Shown: piece by piece, positions 62,890 through 64,000 of the stretch
Numbering within the stretch: the first letter of the stretch is position 1
How the letters are laid out: each line of letters starts with the position of its first letter
From: Arthrobacter sp. PsM3
GTDB taxonomy: Bacteria > Actinomycetota > Actinomycetes > Actinomycetales > Micrococcaceae
DNA length: 64,000 bases
Direction of reading: 5' to 3'
Assembly: GCF_030433895.1 (NCBI RefSeq)
Contig: NZ_JARUXE010000021.1
Coordinates: 1 to 64,000 of the forward strand
Translations under genes and position numbers: made by a program
The notes under the pieces: generated by a model
The model's input: only the letters and a program-made list of their open reading frames with translations
The model's database searches: none
Told to the model about the DNA's origin: nothing

Positions 62890-63896
62890 CCTTCCAGTCC
62901 GCTCAGGGAGTTGGGGCGGCCCAGGGCGCGGTCGACGCCGTCCAGGATCCGGTCGAGGCCCGGGAGGTGGTGCATCTCCAGCTTCGAGTACGGGTAGGGG
63001 ACGTCGAAGCCGGTGACGCGGACGGGGGCTGCCTCGAGGTGGTAGAAGCAGCGTTCGGTGATGCTGGCGGCAATCTCGGCGCCAATGCCACCGGTCTGGG
63101 AGGCTTCGTGGGTGACGACGAGCCGGCCGGTCTTGCGGACCGAGGCTTCCAGGGTCGCGAAGTCGAGCGGGGCGAGCGAGCGCAGGTCGATGACCTCGAT
63201 CGAAATCCCCTCGTCGGCGGCGGCGAGCGCGGCGTCCTTGGCGGTCTTGACGAGCGGGCCGTACGCCAGGAGCGTGACGTCCTTGCCTTCGGTGACGACG
63301 CGGGCCTTCTCCATCGACAGGGCGGCGCTGAGGTCCAGGGACTCGTCCACCTCGCCCTTGTCGTGGTAGCGGCGCTTGGGCTCGAAGTAGAGCACCGGAT
63401 CATCCGAGGCGATGGCCTGCTGGATCATCGTGTGGGCGTCCTGCGGGTTGGAGACGCTGATGACACGCAGGCCCGAGGTGTGGGTGAAGTAGGCCTCGGG
63501 TGACTCGGAATGGTGTTCCGGGGAGCCGATGCCGCCGCCGAAGGGCACCCTGATGGTAATGGGCATCTTGACCGCGCCCTGGGTGCGGTAGTGCATCTTG
63601 GCGACCTGGCTGACGATCTGGTCGAATGCGGGGTAGATGAAACCGTCGAACTGGATCTCCACCACCGGGCGGTAGCCGCGGTACGCGAGGCCGACGGCGG
63701 TGCCCATGATGCCGGACTCGGCCAGCGGGGTGTCCACAACGCGGTGCTTGCCGAAATCCTTCTGCAGGCCGTCGGTGACGCGGAAGACACCGCCGAGGGC
63801 GCCGATGTCCTCGCCCATGAGGATCACCTTGGGATCGTTCTCGAGGGACTTGCGCAGGCCCGAATTGATGGCTCGGGCAAAGGTCATCTTCGTCAT
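62886..63896 (-). CDS. bkdB: 2-Oxoacid dehydrogenase E1 component, beta subunit
   Basis: The 336-residue subunit shows TFARAINSGLRKSLENDPKV, ILMGEDIGALGGVFRVTDGL (thiamine diphosphate-site Glu), DTPLAESGIMGTAVGLAYRG, VEIQFDGFIYPAFDQIVSQV, and VPFGGGIGSPEHHSESPEAY with the paired His typical of branched-chain and acetoin-type E1beta. The C-terminal transketolase-like domain follows, with THEASQTGGIGAEIAASI. It lies between E1alpha (1-base overlap) and E2 (4-base overlap), forming one translationally coupled operon. Confidence 0.94.
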   Translation of the reverse strand: MTKMTFARAINSGLRKSLENDPKVILMGEDIGALGGVFRVTDGLQKDFGKHRVVDTPLAESGIMGTAVGLAYRGYRPVVEIQFDGFIYPAFDQIVSQVAKMHYRTQGAVKMPITIRVPFGGGIGSPEHHSESPEAYFTHTSGLRVISVSNPQDAHTMIQQAIASDDPVLYFEPKRRYHDKGEVDESLDLSAALSMEKARVVTEGKDVTLLAYGPLVKTAKDAALAAADEGISIEVIDLRSLAPLDFATLEASVRKTGRLVVTHEASQTGGIGAEIAASITERCFYHLEAAPVRVTGFDVPYPYSKLEMHHLPGLDRILDGVDRALGRPNSLSGLEG

Positions 63897-64000
63897 CAGC
63901 GTGCACCTTCTTCAGTAGCGGCTTCTGCGGGATCGCCGAAGGAAGCCAGGTAACGGGAATAGTGGTCCTGCTGGCGCTCCAGCGGGGAATGGGGCGTGCT
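63896..64000 (-). CDS. bkdA: 2-Oxoacid dehydrogenase E1 alpha subunit, C-terminal end (partial)
   Basis: The last 34 codons (SPLERQQDHYSRYLASFGD, then PAEAATEEGAR) of a frame running off the window fit the C-terminus of an E1 alpha subunit, whose end usually reads DP-x-x-R/L-x-x-x-L-x-x-x-G. The TGA overlaps the E1beta ATG (TGATG). The thiamine-binding core lies outside the window, so the identity rests on operon position and the C-terminal fit. Confidence 0.75.
   Translation of the reverse strand, partial: STPHSPLERQQDHYSRYLASFGDPAEAATEEGAR

Overview
The window is a GC-rich chromosomal segment of an actinobacterium. The features suggest Micrococcaceae (Arthrobacter or a close relative): a DUF222-HNH endonuclease gene, a short NusA without C-terminal acidic repeats, an IF-2 with a very long Pro/Ala/Gly-rich linker, a RimP-linked DUF4439 protein, and a leucine-catabolic locus with the same gene set as Mycobacterium tuberculosis Rv2495c-Rv2504c. 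This is judged from protein content; no database search was run.

The backbone is on the minus strand. Read 5'->3' it is dxr, rseP, ispG, a GNAT gene, proS, rimP, nusA, ylxR, infB, rbfA, truB, ribF, rpsO and pnp, i.e. the usual order of translation, RNA-processing and isoprenoid (MEP) genes. Accessory blocks are wedged into it: kynA-kynU between ribF and rpsO (2983-5153); about 10 kb between ribF and truB (6238-16858) with decayed genes (a GNAT with an internal deletion, a frameshifted HNH gene, an SDR reduced to its two ends, a startless cyclophilin-like gene) beside an intact MFS exporter and MmyB-type regulator; 17897-22186 between truB and rbfA (aminotransferase, Trypco1 protein, thioredoxin, guanine deaminase, ScyD-like exported protein); 28458-34678 between rimP and proS (DUF4439, VIT1-like carrier, APH(6)-type kinase, PLP decarboxylase, TSUP permease); and SatD/YciI/membrane genes between ispG and rseP.

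From 44.5 kb onward the content is catabolic: a lipase-maturation-factor-like membrane protein; a tripartite tricarboxylate transporter (tctC-tctB-tctA) divergent from a CitA/DcuS-type sensor kinase and its response regulator; then a leucine/isovalerate degradation locus (carboxylase beta and alpha, acyl-CoA dehydrogenase, CoA-transferase A and B, MaoC hydratase, CitE-like lyase), with a divergent TetR regulator whose promoter holds two matching 16-bp inverted repeats. The window ends in a branched-chain 2-oxoacid dehydrogenase operon (E1alpha partial, E1beta, E2) that would feed this pathway. The MaoC plus CitE-like pair, with no usual LiuC or LiuE here, points to an R-stereospecific lower leucine pathway.

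The intergenic DNA is rich in repeats: a family with 12-bp ends GGGGGCACTTTG/CAAAGTGCCCCC (full or half copies at about 29.8, 30.0, 30.3, 40.9, 41.1, 44.4 and 61.2 kb); a second palindromic family around GACGC-AAYGGCCG (46.2 and 51.8-52.0 kb) that also makes terminator-like hairpins; a roughly 160-bp composite palindrome between infB and rbfA; a 15-bp minisatellite inside the satD-like gene; and a GCTG microsatellite. No tRNA, rRNA, CRISPR array, transposase or prophage gene was recognised.
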